Assembly (NCBI GenBank): GCA_002429165.1
Contig: DIYV01000173.1
Coordinates: forward strand, 1 to 9,474
Origin: Gallionella sp. UBA6045
GTDB taxonomy: Bacteria > Pseudomonadota > Gammaproteobacteria > Burkholderiales > Gallionellaceae
Reading direction: 5' to 3'
Length of the DNA stretch: 9,474 nucleotides
Below are positions 1 through 6,816 of the stretch, piece after piece (the stretch's first letter is position 1; the number at the start of each line of letters is the position of its first letter). Position numbers and translations under genes: made by a program. Under the pieces are notes generated by a model. The model was not told the origin of the DNA, did no database searches, and saw only the letters and a program-made list of their open reading frames with translations.

Positions 1-179
1 CTTTCGGTATTGCATCAGCAACCGTTACCGGGTTGAAGCTTGCATTGGCCGGGGTCGACGCTGCGAGAATACTATCCATCCCGGTTTTTATCCTGGCTAA
101 TCTGTTCATAGGATATTTATCGGTGCGTACTGCGTATCTGCTGCTCACTCGTCGGTTATTGCCGCCACACGCTGCTTGA
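1..179 (+). CDS. C-terminal end of an unrecognised membrane protein (5' end outside window)
   Basis: An open frame runs from base 3 to a TGA at 177-179, giving 58 residues with no start inside the window. The peptide is strongly hydrophobic: a segment around ARILSIPVFILANLFIGYL looks like a membrane helix and is followed by a second hydrophobic stretch (TAYLLL), then a short basic tail (TRRLLPPHAA). This fits the last one or two transmembrane helices of an integral inner-membrane protein with a positively charged end. I do not recognise the family. Nothing is coded on the same strand after it until 1749, so it is probably the last gene of its transcription unit. It could instead be a chance open frame, but length, composition and position at the edge favour a real truncated gene. 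Confidence 0.55.
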   Translation, partial: FGIASATVTGLKLALAGVDAARILSIPVFILANLFIGYLSVRTAYLLLTRRLLPPHAA

Positions 180-404
180 GGGGAAAACGAATCGAGGTGA
201 TGCAGTTTACGGAGGTAACCTACCTGCCTGACAAGTTCAAGTTAAAATTCCCCGGGCAATGAACCTTGATTGGAAACCAAGGTAAATGTGACTGGAACCA
301 TATTTATTCCTCAACCCGGAAGCATATAGGGTGCATTTTCAATTCTATTTTATCAAGCGGTAGGCAATAAATAGTTTGGTGTCGGAATCATATCCACGCC
401 GTTA

Positions 405-449
405 GTCAAAAATGGAAGAATATTTGTTCCTTTTGACAAGCATCTTGTC
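405..449. repeat. Two overlapping, mutually exclusive inverted repeats
   Basis: GTCAAAA (405-411) pairs with TTTTGAC (431-437), and inside it GGAA (414-417) pairs with TTCC (427-430), making an 11-bp stem with a 2-nt bulge. The segment GACAAG (435-440) also pairs with CTTGTC (444-449) around a 3-nt loop. The two hairpins share bases 435-437 and cannot both form completely. No gene starts close by on either strand, so the role is unknown. Confidence 0.4.
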
Positions 450-491
450 CCATTGGAGATGTTCGCGGAAGCCGCTCGGTATGATCGTTTC

Positions 492-507
492 TCGGCCTAA
501 GCAGACG
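492..507 (+). repeat. Dispersed intergenic motif, copy A
   Basis: TCGGCCTAAGCAGACG matches the pattern TCGGCCWWWGCNGMC, which recurs in non-coding parts of this window. The preceding GTTTC is shared with copy C at 1544. Confidence 0.6.
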
Positions 508-629
508 CTGGTAATTTCCTGAAAAGGCGGTCGGTTCAGCCTGCTGGCATGTCAGCTTTCAATTTTTTTGAACCTTCACTCAGGGCGCGAAGCGGTCATT
601 CAGGATTATGGGTACGGCCCGTTGTCGGG

Positions 630-1064
630 CTAGCCGTGATGAATGTAGTTTTCAAGCTGGTAGATGATGAATTCCTGCTCGGAGATGGTGTCCTTGACCA
701 AGTCACCGATGGAAACAATGCCAATCACCCGATCATTTTCTAGCACCGGAAGATGACGCACTCTCTTCTCCGTGATCAGCGCCATGCAATCCTCGTTGGT
801 CTGATCCGGGCGCACATACACTACCTGACGAGTCATGATTTCCGTTACTGGTACGTCCTTCGCAAACTTGTTCTGCATATACATCTTGCGAGCATAGTCC
901 CTCTCAGTCACGATGCCGACAAGCTTGCTCCCAGCATCCAGTACTAGAAGCGCGCCGATGTTCCTGGTAGCCATCAGTTGCATTGCTTCGAACACTGACA
1001 TGTCAGGTGAGATGGTTGTTACTTCATAGCCCTTGCTTTCGAGCAATTGTTTAACAGTTTTCAT
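630..1064 (-). CDS. Tandem CBS-domain protein
   Basis: This 144-residue protein consists almost entirely of one Bateman module. CBS repeat 1 spans about residues 9-60 (TISPDMSVFEAMQLM ... GIVTERDYA) and repeat 2 about 78-130 (RHLPVLENDRVIGIVSIGDLV at 103-123, with the usual T/S-x-x-D pattern). Such pairs bind adenine nucleotides such as AMP, ATP or NAD and act as cytosolic energy or redox sensors. The ligand and partner of this one cannot be read from sequence. The ATG at 1062-1064 is chosen because AGGGAG lies just upstream of it; a GTG five codons earlier would place that ribosome-binding site inside the gene. It appears to be monocistronic, with its own promoter at 1109-1137. Small CBS-pair proteins beginning MKTVKQLL are common in betaproteobacteria (recollection, not a search). 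Confidence 0.9.
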   Translation of the reverse strand: MKTVKQLLESKGYEVTTISPDMSVFEAMQLMATRNIGALLVLDAGSKLVGIVTERDYARKMYMQNKFAKDVPVTEIMTRQVVYVRPDQTNEDCMALITEKRVRHLPVLENDRVIGIVSIGDLVKDTISEQEFIIYQLENYIHHG

Positions 1065-1108
1065 GGTGCTCCCTTTCACGAATACGGGATATTCAACCCC
1101 CGGCGGAA

Positions 1109-1137
1109 AGTATCCTCGGCGCAGGCCATGCAGTCAA
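1109..1137 (-). promoter_or_regulatory. Sigma70-like promoter of the CBS gene
   Basis: On the minus strand TTGACT (1137-1132) and GATACT (1114-1109) are separated by 17 nt, giving a -35 of 5/6 and a -10 of 4/6. Transcription would begin about 40 nt before the ATG at 1064. The -35 box overlaps a perfect inverted repeat, CAAGGC-TCC-GCCTTG (1135-1149), which could be an operator. Confidence 0.5.
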
Positions 1138-1381
1138 GGCTCCGCCTTGTCCAGTGAAAAGTGAACGGGCTACCCCTAGTGCCGAAATCACGCCAGGTTG
1201 GTGCAAACCATATTTCCAATTCATGTTGTTAAAATTATGCAGTACGCAGTTGAACTAGGGTAAGCGAGGAATTCTGGAACGTCCAATGACCGTTTATTGT
1301 GACGATACAGAAGTTATAGGTTAAACATCAAAAAATGTCCTTGTTCTGAATGGTGCCGACGTGACAGACGTTAGGTGCTAA

Positions 1382-1397
1382 GGTCAGCAATGGCCGA
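1382..1397 (-). repeat. Dispersed intergenic motif, copy B
   Basis: The minus strand reads TCGGCCATTGCTGACC, matching TCGGCCWWWGCNGMC. It is followed downstream on the plus strand by the half motif AAGCGGTC (1423-1430). Confidence 0.55.
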
Positions 1398-1543
1398 GAA
1401 ATGGACGGTCAGGTTCAAACTTAAGCGGTCGTTATATGGTAAATTTCACCAGCATTTGTATGTCCGCTTTGTACTGCCTCGGCTAGGCGCTCACTTTGTG
1501 CCAGTTGCAGTCAGTGAAGGACACCACATTGAATGACTGTTTC

Positions 1544-1559
1544 TCGGCCAAAGCTGCCA
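1544..1559 (+). repeat. Dispersed intergenic motif, copy C
   Basis: TCGGCCAAAGCTGCCA matches TCGGCCWWWGCNGMC. Together with the preceding CTGTTTC it forms an approximate palindrome centred on GGCC. Confidence 0.55.
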
Positions 1560-1703
1560 TTTCAGCCAAACCTGAATTACTTCCGCTTTGTACCTGAGAG
1601 CAGCCGGTAGAATGGGTTGAGCGTAGCGATCTCCACCTGTGAAGTTCGCCATGGGTAAAGCGAATCAACCTCAAGAATTGGCTGGATCGGAAAGCGGGGA
1701 GGC

Positions 1704-1709
1704 TACAAT
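1704..1709 (+). promoter_or_regulatory. Possible -10 box of the KAP NTPase gene
   Basis: TACAAT matches five of six positions of the sigma70 -10 consensus and lies 39 bp before the chosen ATG at 1749. No good -35 hexamer sits at 16-18 bp; TTGGCT at 1678-1683 is 20 bp away. This is a weak call. Confidence 0.25.
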
Positions 1710-1748
1710 AACAGGACGCACTTGCGAGTGTCACACATGGGGAAAGAT

Positions 1749-4043
1749 ATGTTCGATTTTTTTAGAAGGAAGACAGCAAGGAAAGCCGCCTCATTAGAAG
1801 CTGATAACGAAAATCAGGTTCCCTGTGATACCCAGAATGAGACTGTAATTCAGAATCAGTACATTGCGGATCAGCCCATTACTGGCAAAGCAGGAGATCG
1901 CTTCAACAGAGCATTTTTCGCCACGCGGATAGCCGAGACCATTGCCACAAGAATTGATTCGTCAAGCATTGTTCTTGGCCTCTACGGACCATGGGGAGAC
2001 GGTAAAACCTCAGTGCTTGAAATGATGCAGGAGGCGCTTACGTCTTATCCAAATACCATCGTCGTTCGGTTCAATCCTTGGCACTTTCAGAGCGAGGATC
2101 TGCTGCTTAGAGGATTCTTTGCTACCCTTGCCGACGCGATGGGTCAATCTCTCCCCAACATGAAAGAGAAAGCTGGTGATTTGTTAACAAAATATGGAAG
2201 CGTGCTTTCCCTTGCATCCCTGACAGTTGGCGGCGTTGTCCAAGTGAACCCAGGCGATGCCGCTAAAGGTGTCGGCAAGGCCATGTCAAATGTCGGACTG
2301 GACGAGCTTCGAAAGCGAATTGAGCAAATGCTGAACGAGGCTAACAAACGCCTCGTCATTCTGATTGACGATATCGATCGTTTGGATCGTGAAGAGACTC
2401 ACGCCATTTTCAAACTGGTCAAGCTATCCGCCAGTTTTAGACATACATCGTACGTCCTTGCCTTTGATGATGATGTTGTTTCTGCCGCACTCGGGGAGAG
2501 ATATGGTGCAGGCGGTTCACTCGCCGGCCGCGCCTTTCTTGAAAAAATCATTCAGGTACCACTGCACCTGCCACCGGCAGACGAGAACAGTCTGCGGCAA
2601 CTTGCCTTAGAGGGTGTTCAGAACGCTCTGAACCAAGCCGGGATCGAACTGACGCAGCCTCAGGTAGACGCTTTCGTCCGACATTTTGATGACGCACTTC
2701 TGCCTCAACTGGAAACACCGCGCCGCGCTAAGTTGTTCTCAAATGCATTAATGTTCGCGCTACCCATTCTCAAAGGCGAGGTCAATCCAGTCGATCTTAT
2801 GCTCATTGAGGGAATACGAGTCATGTATCCACACCTCTACACCGGCATAAGAGAAAATCCAGCACTTTTCCTTCGTGGCGAGCGAGATGAGCGTCGTAAC
2901 AATCTTCAAGGGGCCGTTAGTCAAATTGACAGCCTCATAGAGCGCGCGATTCCAGAATTAACCACCGACGAGCGGGAAAGGGTGAAGTCGCGGCTTCTTC
3001 AGCCGCTGTTCCCACGCATTGGCAGCACTGGCTATGGTGGCGAATGGGACAAGATTTGGGGGGCGGAACAGAAAGTCTGTTCGGGCGAATATTTCAAACG
3101 CTACTTCACTTATAGCGTACCGGTTGGAGATGTTCCAGATGCGCACGTCACAGCGCTTTGCGAGGCAGCTCCGGTTGCTTCCGATGCTGAGAAACGAGTT
3201 CTGCTTGAAGCCTTTGCCGTACGGCAAGGTCTGCCGCGCGTGATCTTAAGGCTTCGTCAACGAGAGGAGTCTTTGACCCAGATTCAAGCCTCCGCTCTGA
3301 TTACCGCTTTTGCAGTGAACGGAGACCTTCTTCCCCGCGAGCGCGGCATGATGATTATGGCTGACACGCGAGCTAAAGCCGGAATGCTTATTGCAGGACT
3401 TTTGCGACAAATACCTGTGGGGGAACCCCGACAAGCAGAAGCCGAACGAGCTATTCAAATCGCAATGCCAGTCGGTTTTTCGATGGAGTGCATCCATTGG
3501 ATTCGCCACTACGAGGGCAAACCTCCGGAAAAGAGAGTTCTGGCTGATGAGGGCGAAGCACCACTACGAGCGATCCTCACCGCTCGCATCGAAGAAGCCG
3601 ACACAGTGTCACCCCTATTTATAGCGCATCCGAAAGATGCTCCTTCCCTGTACTGGTCTTGGGCCGACGGAACATCGGCGGATCATGTACGACAGAGACT
3701 GGAGACACACTTTGATGCGGCCCCAGAACAGCTAGACGATTTTTTAGCTTGTTACGTAGGAGAAGCTTGGGGCATGGAGAGCGGACTTCCAAGTCCAGCC
3801 GACTTCGATAGGAGACAGTACGACTCGGTATCCCATCTCATTCCCGCAGAATACTTGGCCGCAAATTTGCGGCTTCGGTACGGAGAGGAACTTGATACTC
3901 CTCAAAATTACCCGCCCGACACCATGGTGCAGCCTCGCCGCGTTGCGCATCAATTCATGACTGTGCATCAGGCTGTATTACATACACAATCCGCTGCCGC
4001 GCAGTCTGCGGCAGAAGAAGAGCCTGACAATAATGCCGACTAA
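1749..4043 (+). CDS. KAP-family P-loop NTPase (STAND-like ATPase)
   Basis: This 764-residue protein carries the KAP P-loop domain in its N-terminal half. Walker A is GLYGPWGDGKTS (residues 77-88, Lys86), then FNPWHF (108-113), a Walker B strand with a double Asp (VILIDDIDR, about 203-211), and a sensor-like strand YVLAFDDDVV (235-244). The lead-in ADQPITGKAGDRF at about 40 is also typical. Some KAP proteins carry two membrane helices between Walker A and B; here only a mildly hydrophobic stretch (about 150-164) is present, so it is probably cytosolic. The C-terminal ~400 residues are helical and unrecognised. Known bacterial KAP proteins include phage-exclusion factor PifA and QatA of the Qat system, so a defence role is plausible but unproven. 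ATG 1749 follows GGGGAAAG; ATG 1737, GTG 1728 and TTG 1722 (after AGGA) are alternatives. No partner gene is adjacent. Confidence 0.85.
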   Translation: MFDFFRRKTARKAASLEADNENQVPCDTQNETVIQNQYIADQPITGKAGDRFNRAFFATRIAETIATRIDSSSIVLGLYGPWGDGKTSVLEMMQEALTSYPNTIVVRFNPWHFQSEDLLLRGFFATLADAMGQSLPNMKEKAGDLLTKYGSVLSLASLTVGGVVQVNPGDAAKGVGKAMSNVGLDELRKRIEQMLNEANKRLVILIDDIDRLDREETHAIFKLVKLSASFRHTSYVLAFDDDVVSAALGERYGAGGSLAGRAFLEKIIQVPLHLPPADENSLRQLALEGVQNALNQAGIELTQPQVDAFVRHFDDALLPQLETPRRAKLFSNALMFALPILKGEVNPVDLMLIEGIRVMYPHLYTGIRENPALFLRGERDERRNNLQGAVSQIDSLIERAIPELTTDERERVKSRLLQPLFPRIGSTGYGGEWDKIWGAEQKVCSGEYFKRYFTYSVPVGDVPDAHVTALCEAAPVASDAEKRVLLEAFAVRQGLPRVILRLRQREESLTQIQASALITAFAVNGDLLPRERGMMIMADTRAKAGMLIAGLLRQIPVGEPRQAEAERAIQIAMPVGFSMECIHWIRHYEGKPPEKRVLADEGEAPLRAILTARIEEADTVSPLFIAHPKDAPSLYWSWADGTSADHVRQRLETHFDAAPEQLDDFLACYVGEAWGMESGLPSPADFDRRQYDSVSHLIPAEYLAANLRLRYGEELDTPQNYPPDTMVQPRRVAHQFMTVHQAVLHTQSAAAQSAAEEEPDNNAD

Positions 4044-4125
4044 CTCGCAGCATGCATACATAGGTTGATGTCAGATTATGGTTGGGTGTACAAATGTTTG
4101 TGTAAAGCAGTCTTCGTCACCAGAT

Positions 4126-4182
4126 GTGCTAATTGACCGCATAGGCCGAAGCCCAGTCCTCGGCCATAGCGGAATCTAACAC
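4126..4182. repeat. 57-bp palindromic element: two facing copies of the dispersed motif (D and F)
   Basis: The minus-strand copy TCGGCCTATGCGGTCA (4149-4134) and the plus-strand copy TCGGCCATAGCGGAAT (4160-4175) face each other. The symmetry continues outward: GTGCTAATT on the left mirrors GTGTTAGAT read from the right. This gives two imperfect arms of about 23-24 nt around a 10-nt centre. It lies between the KAP gene and an attC-like site and could fold in RNA from either strand. There is no T-run, so a terminator role is not supported. Confidence 0.6.
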
Positions 4183-4237
4183 CTTATCGCGAAAGGACTG
4201 CTATGCTCAGCCTAGCGGATCTTCGCATTCTCCAAAG

Positions 4238-4307
4238 CGAGAACGTCTGAAATCACCAGCGCTATGCGGCTTTATCGCACAGCGTCCGGTGGATTGCAGG
4301 GTTAGCC
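4238..4307 (-). other. attC-like integron recombination site 2
   Basis: Read on the minus strand, the site opens with GGCTAAC (4307-4301), which contains the TAA stop of the preceding cassette gene, and ends with GTTCTCG (4244-4238). Between them the arms CTGCAATCCACCGGACGC and GCGCTGGTGATTTCAG pair imperfectly. The 5' arm has extra unpaired bases, as expected for L'' versus L' of attC sites. The AAC and GTT triplets are kept. The 5' box is a perfect complement of GTTAGCC at the start of the same cassette (4893-4887), which is the relation expected for one integron cassette. The 70-nt length is normal for attC. Confidence 0.6.
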
Positions 4308-4892
4308 AACACTTATGCGCCCCATAAACATGTGGATAGTTCTTGCTTGATCCTTAGGCAGCAGATCAACTTTCTCAGATGCAAACGGCGCTGGCAGGTT
4401 CGCGTCTTTTGTAATTCTGCTGTCGATGTACCAGTCGGCGCGGTGATGCTTTAGCGCCTTTTCGATAAGGAAGCAATTAGCCATAGCCCAGCTAGATGTC
4501 TTGAGAACAACTGCACGTGGCTGGTTGGCGACCTGGCCATTGAAAACAGCCGGCGCCATTATGTCTTGTGGAAATGCCAGCCCCTTAACAGATATGGCAT
4601 AAATCGACGCGCTACACTTTTGTTCAAGGTAAGACCTGAAGTCGTCTAGTTCGGCAACAAACTCTCTCTTCGACCAATTCGGCTCTGTTGTGTAGGACAT
4701 AAGGAGAACCGAGTCATTCCAAATGTAACCATGGCTATGGAGCGGGAGGCCTTTATCACTGCGCAATTGTGCATCTCAATCATAGCCGACGAACCTTTTC
4801 CAGATGCGGCAAGTGTTCTGGTTCCGACGAGATCGAATGTCGTAACAATGCAGGGGGGCCAACCGTCAGTTCGCATATGTCTTGAGGGCTAA
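4244..4892 (-). mobile_element. Candidate 649-bp integron gene cassette
   Basis: The boundaries are the expected cleavage points between G and TT in the two attC-like 3' boxes: GTTAGCC (4893-4887) at the start and GTTCTCG (4244-4238) at the end. The unit holds one minus-strand gene that starts 17 nt after the first boundary and whose stop lies inside the second site's 5' box. This is the compact geometry of integron cassettes. No integrase or attI is visible in the window. Confidence 0.5.
4302..4876 (-). pseudogene. Frameshifted cassette gene, unknown function
   Basis: Two minus-strand frames join into one product of about 191 residues. From ATG 4876 the first frame reads MRTDGWPPCIVTTFDLVGTR and continues to about MIEMHN. 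A different frame then continues with RSDKGLPLHSHGYIWNDSV and runs to the TAA at 4302-4304, including RAVVLKTSSWAMANCFLIEK and RADWYIDSRI. The phase change falls near 4755-4775 and corresponds to loss of one base or gain of two. Read separately, the downstream frame would need a TTG start at 4766 with no ribosome-binding site, and the upstream frame loses protein-like composition after the junction. An in-frame TAG sits just before ATG 4876. I do not recognise a named family; the intact form would be a small soluble protein. A sequencing error could mimic the break. Confidence 0.7.
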
Positions 4893-4981
4893 CGCTTGCC
4901 TTCAGCCGACCACATGGAACGATTGAACGGAGGGAAGTAGTGGAAATTGGGTCGGCTGCAAGGCATTATCATGCGTTCACT
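4887..4981 (-). other. attC-like integron recombination site 1
   Basis: On the minus strand the site starts with AGTGAAC (4981-4975), overlapping the TAG stop of the GIY-YIG gene. It continues with the arm TGCCTTGCAGCCGACC (4965-4950), then the opposing arm GGTCGGCTGAAGGCA (4911-4897), and ends AGCGTTAGCC. The arms pair over 15 bp with a single extra G in the 5' arm, the extrahelical base typical of attC L''. The right half (GGCTGAAGGCAAGCGTTAG) strongly resembles well-known cassette attC ends. The 5' box is degenerate and its spacing to the arm is longer than usual. A plain terminator hairpin is the main alternative, but no U-run follows. Confidence 0.55.
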
Positions 4982-5516
4982 ACGTTTTCTTTTCTCTAAT
5001 TCGAGCAAGCGCCACCTTGTTCCAGCTCTGAAATAACTCAACGGCATCCTCACCACCCATGCCCGTCATTGATTCTAGAGTCCACTTATTGTCTGGGTCT
5101 AGAAATCCATGTGCCCAATCTACTCCATTAACAAACATTGAGTGATCAGACTTTGATGCAAATGGCCACGAAACTTGAATTACCCCTGATACTGCAAATA
5201 TTACACCGAGGAGGAACCCTTGAACTTCTGTATTCCAATTAAACCACTCCCCTGTACGTCTGTGACTGTTTAGTTGATGATGTAACGTTTCTTCTGCCGC
5301 TTTCCCGAATAGCTTTGAGTAGAACACCAAGTGCAACCGACTTGGTGAGCCTGTGCTCAGATTCGAGAGACGGGTAAGAGGCTTAGTTGAAATTCCGATT
5401 TTCATAGACTTCGGCTCTTCGGAATAAATGAAGTAAAGCCCTTCTACAGCTTCGTCATCTACGGAATATCCTGTTTGTGGACCAAATAATATCCACTCTT
5501 TGTCAAAATTCCCCAC
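4980..5516 (-). CDS. GIY-YIG-type (T5orf172/MUG113-like) protein
   Basis: This 178-residue protein has, in its first half, the layout of a GIY-YIG fold as seen in the T5orf172/MUG113 group. GLYFIY (26-31) stands for the GIY strand and MKIGIS (38-43) for the YIG strand. An Arg in the following helix (TRLSNL, Arg49), a conserved STGSP turn (54-58), E-E-T-L-H-H (75-80) with the candidate metal-binding Glu, and a closing GEWF (89-92) follow. Members are predicted metal-dependent nucleases, but activity of this group is often untested. Residues 100-117 are hydrophobic and the C-terminal ~60 residues are unrecognised. The start is a GTG at 5516 with GAGGT about 10 nt upstream. It lies 48 nt after the ImmA/IrrE-like gene, so it is probably the third gene of one operon, and its stop falls in attC-like site 1. 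Confidence 0.75.
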   Translation of the reverse strand: MGNFDKEWILFGPQTGYSVDDEAVEGLYFIYSEEPKSMKIGISTKPLTRLSNLSTGSPSRLHLVFYSKLFGKAAEETLHHQLNSHRRTGEWFNWNTEVQGFLLGVIFAVSGVIQVSWPFASKSDHSMFVNGVDWAHGFLDPDNKWTLESMTGMGGEDAVELFQSWNKVALARIREKKT

Positions 5517-5564
5517 GTTCGTTCTTACCTCTCAGGACGCATATCTGTCGTATCGTCTTACTAC

Positions 5565-6467
5565 TTATTTGTAATGAAAGCGAGGAGTCCAGCGGCTTTC
5601 TAGCCATTCGTCTTCTTCTCGGCTATTTTTTTCTGCAACAAGCAAAGTCATCCGGTAGCCATCTTCCTGAATTAACACTTCTTCCCAGAGATCCCATTTC
5701 CCCGCGTCACGGTCAGAAAGCCATATGTGCGGATCTGCTTCTTCTTGCTCAGAAATTAAGCCTGGCTGACCACGAAATGTTGACGTATAAGTTTTACGGT
5801 GAAGTGCTTGACTGGGTTTAATATCCAGAAAAGGGAAGTCTCCCCGGCACACAAAATAACGCGCTTTCCCGTCTTTCGAAAATATCACTGCACATGGCTC
5901 GCCGTGTAAGTCCAAATATCGACGTGCAGCAGCTTCCTTACTGACGTTGCACATTAATTGCAAATCCAGAATCGATTGGATTTGTGGACTACCCCATAGC
6001 TTAGAAGCGTTCCTAAGTGCTGCCTCTGGCATCAATATATTCGCGGCAAACTCATTTGCTTGCGCCTCCATATTGAGGCGTGGGTCGAGTGTAGATGTAC
6101 CACTCAGAGTCATATCTTGGTTGGTGCATAAAAGTTTCTCAGTACCTTTTGGCGCAACATGATAGGGATTAATAAAATGACCCAACTCGTGTGCCACAGT
6201 GAATCGGCGTCGATCTTGACGGCTGCCAGCCTTTACTAAAATATATCCTCTGGTCTTTTCTTCGTTTTGAATTAAGCCTCCTTCAAAACCATCAATTGAA
6301 AATTCCTGGAACATTTCTATACCGCATGCAGATGCGACTGTTTCAATAGGGATTGGTAATAGTTTATCGAGTTGCGGCTTAAGCTGATCGATAATTAATT
6401 CGGCCAATTGCTTGGGGTTGCCGGTATCAGCAAGTTCAATTCGATCAATTGTCAGGCTTTCCGACAT
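5565..6467 (-). CDS. ImmA/IrrE-family zinc metallopeptidase
   Basis: This 300-residue protein has the zinc peptidase signature FTVAHELGHFINPYH: His93, Glu94 and His97 form HExxH. EAQANEFAANILMP (134-147) supplies the third ligand region of the family. IPIETVASACGIEM (39-52) is the usual N-terminal lead-in of ImmA/IrrE proteins, and residues ~185-300 form an unrecognised C-terminal part. Family members cleave repressors: ImmA cuts the ICEBs1 repressor ImmR, and IrrE/PprI cuts DdrO after DNA damage. Here the natural substrate candidate is the XRE protein encoded just upstream, whose gene overlaps this one by 23 nt. ATG 6467 has AGGGAG (6483-6478) ten bases upstream. An A7 run between that site and the start could allow slippage between the two frames. 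Confidence 0.88.
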   Translation of the reverse strand: MSESLTIDRIELADTGNPKQLAELIIDQLKPQLDKLLPIPIETVASACGIEMFQEFSIDGFEGGLIQNEEKTRGYILVKAGSRQDRRRFTVAHELGHFINPYHVAPKGTEKLLCTNQDMTLSGTSTLDPRLNMEAQANEFAANILMPEAALRNASKLWGSPQIQSILDLQLMCNVSKEAAARRYLDLHGEPCAVIFSKDGKARYFVCRGDFPFLDIKPSQALHRKTYTSTFRGQPGLISEQEEADPHIWLSDRDAGKWDLWEEVLIQEDGYRMTLLVAEKNSREEDEWLESRWTPRFHYK

Positions 6468-6798
6468 CCTTTTTTTGCTCCCTTAATTGCTTTGTGAGAC
6501 CCTGAATCAATTCCAGGGCATCTTTAGGCAACTCTCGTAAATCTCGGAACAATACCTCCAGCTCCGGTTTATCACTTTCTGAAATTTCGCCACTTTCACC
6601 AACCAAAGTCTTAATTGACACCTCAAGCTCTCGTGATAACGCAGTCAATAGTGTTAGCGATGGATTTGCTGACCTACCAGTCTCGAGTTCATAAATATGA
6701 GCCTTTGATGCACCAACGGCATCAGCTAACTTCTGAAGTGACAAGCCCTTTTTCATGCGGTATGTCCGCAACCGGGCACCCAAACCTTTAATTTCCAT
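6445..6798 (-). CDS. XRE-family helix-turn-helix repressor
   Basis: This 117-residue protein has a Cro/CI-type HTH in its first half: LGARLRTYRMKKGLSLQKLA, then ADAVGASKAHIYELETGR (HTH about residues 21-42) and PSLTLLTALSRELEV closing the five-helix domain. Residues 65-117 are acidic then basic, and may serve for oligomerisation or as the cleavage region for the neighbouring ImmA-like peptidase. ATG 6798 is preferred; an upstream TTG at 6816 would add six residues before the domain and has no ribosome-binding site. ATG 6798 also lacks a clear Shine-Dalgarno, and a TATCAT box at 6810-6805 would place the transcript start on or near the ATG, so leaderless translation as for lambda cI is possible. 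It is the first gene of the minus-strand operon and is divergent from the E2-like gene. Confidence 0.88.
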   Translation of the reverse strand: MEIKGLGARLRTYRMKKGLSLQKLADAVGASKAHIYELETGRSANPSLTLLTALSRELEVSIKTLVGESGEISESDKPELEVLFRDLRELPKDALELIQGLTKQLREQKKDVGKPDN

Positions 6799-6816
6799 AG
6801 TCACGATGATACACAA

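Larger units (their letters stand above)
200..629. other. Intergenic spacer with small inverted repeats, no gene
   Basis: No convincing gene is visible. The stretch holds a small inverted repeat (ACCTTG 263-268 with CAAGGT 278-283), the overlapping hairpins at 405-449, one copy of the dispersed TCGGCC motif (492-507) and a related half copy AAGCGGTCATT (590-600). A GC hairpin GCCCG-TTGT-CGGGC (617-630) touches the stop codon of the minus-strand CBS gene. It lacks a T-run, so it is at best a weak terminator. Confidence 0.5.
1138..1720. other. About 580-bp non-coding spacer made of degenerate repeats
   Basis: No coding frame here has protein-like composition. The stretch holds dispersed-motif copies B (1382-1397) and C (1544-1559), a half copy AAGCGGTCGTTA (1423-1434), and a 12-bp direct repeat TCCGCTTTGTAC at 1463-1474 and 1582-1593. 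It reads as decayed intergenic repeat DNA marking the left edge of the accessory region. Confidence 0.5.

Noticed and set aside
200..262. 20-codon ORF after the membrane-protein tail
   Set aside because: GAGGTG directly abuts the ATG, too close for initiation, and the peptide is too short to judge.
617..630. GC hairpin at the end of the CBS gene as a Rho-independent terminator
   Set aside because: The stem is only 5 bp and no U-run follows on the minus strand.
1370..1376. GTTAGGT, a good match to an attC 3' box
   Set aside because: No paired arms or complementary 5' box were found within attC distance on either strand; a single core is not enough.
1483..1734. 83-residue minus-strand open frame
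   Set aside because: The composition is unlike a protein, it covers repeat motif copy C and the start of the KAP gene, and it has no ribosome-binding site.
4203..4250. 15-codon ORF preceded by AAAGGA
   Set aside because: It runs into attC-like site 2 and has no extension or recognisable product.
5477..5821. 114-residue plus-strand open frame
   Set aside because: It is antisense to the GIY-YIG and ImmA/IrrE genes and shows no motif.
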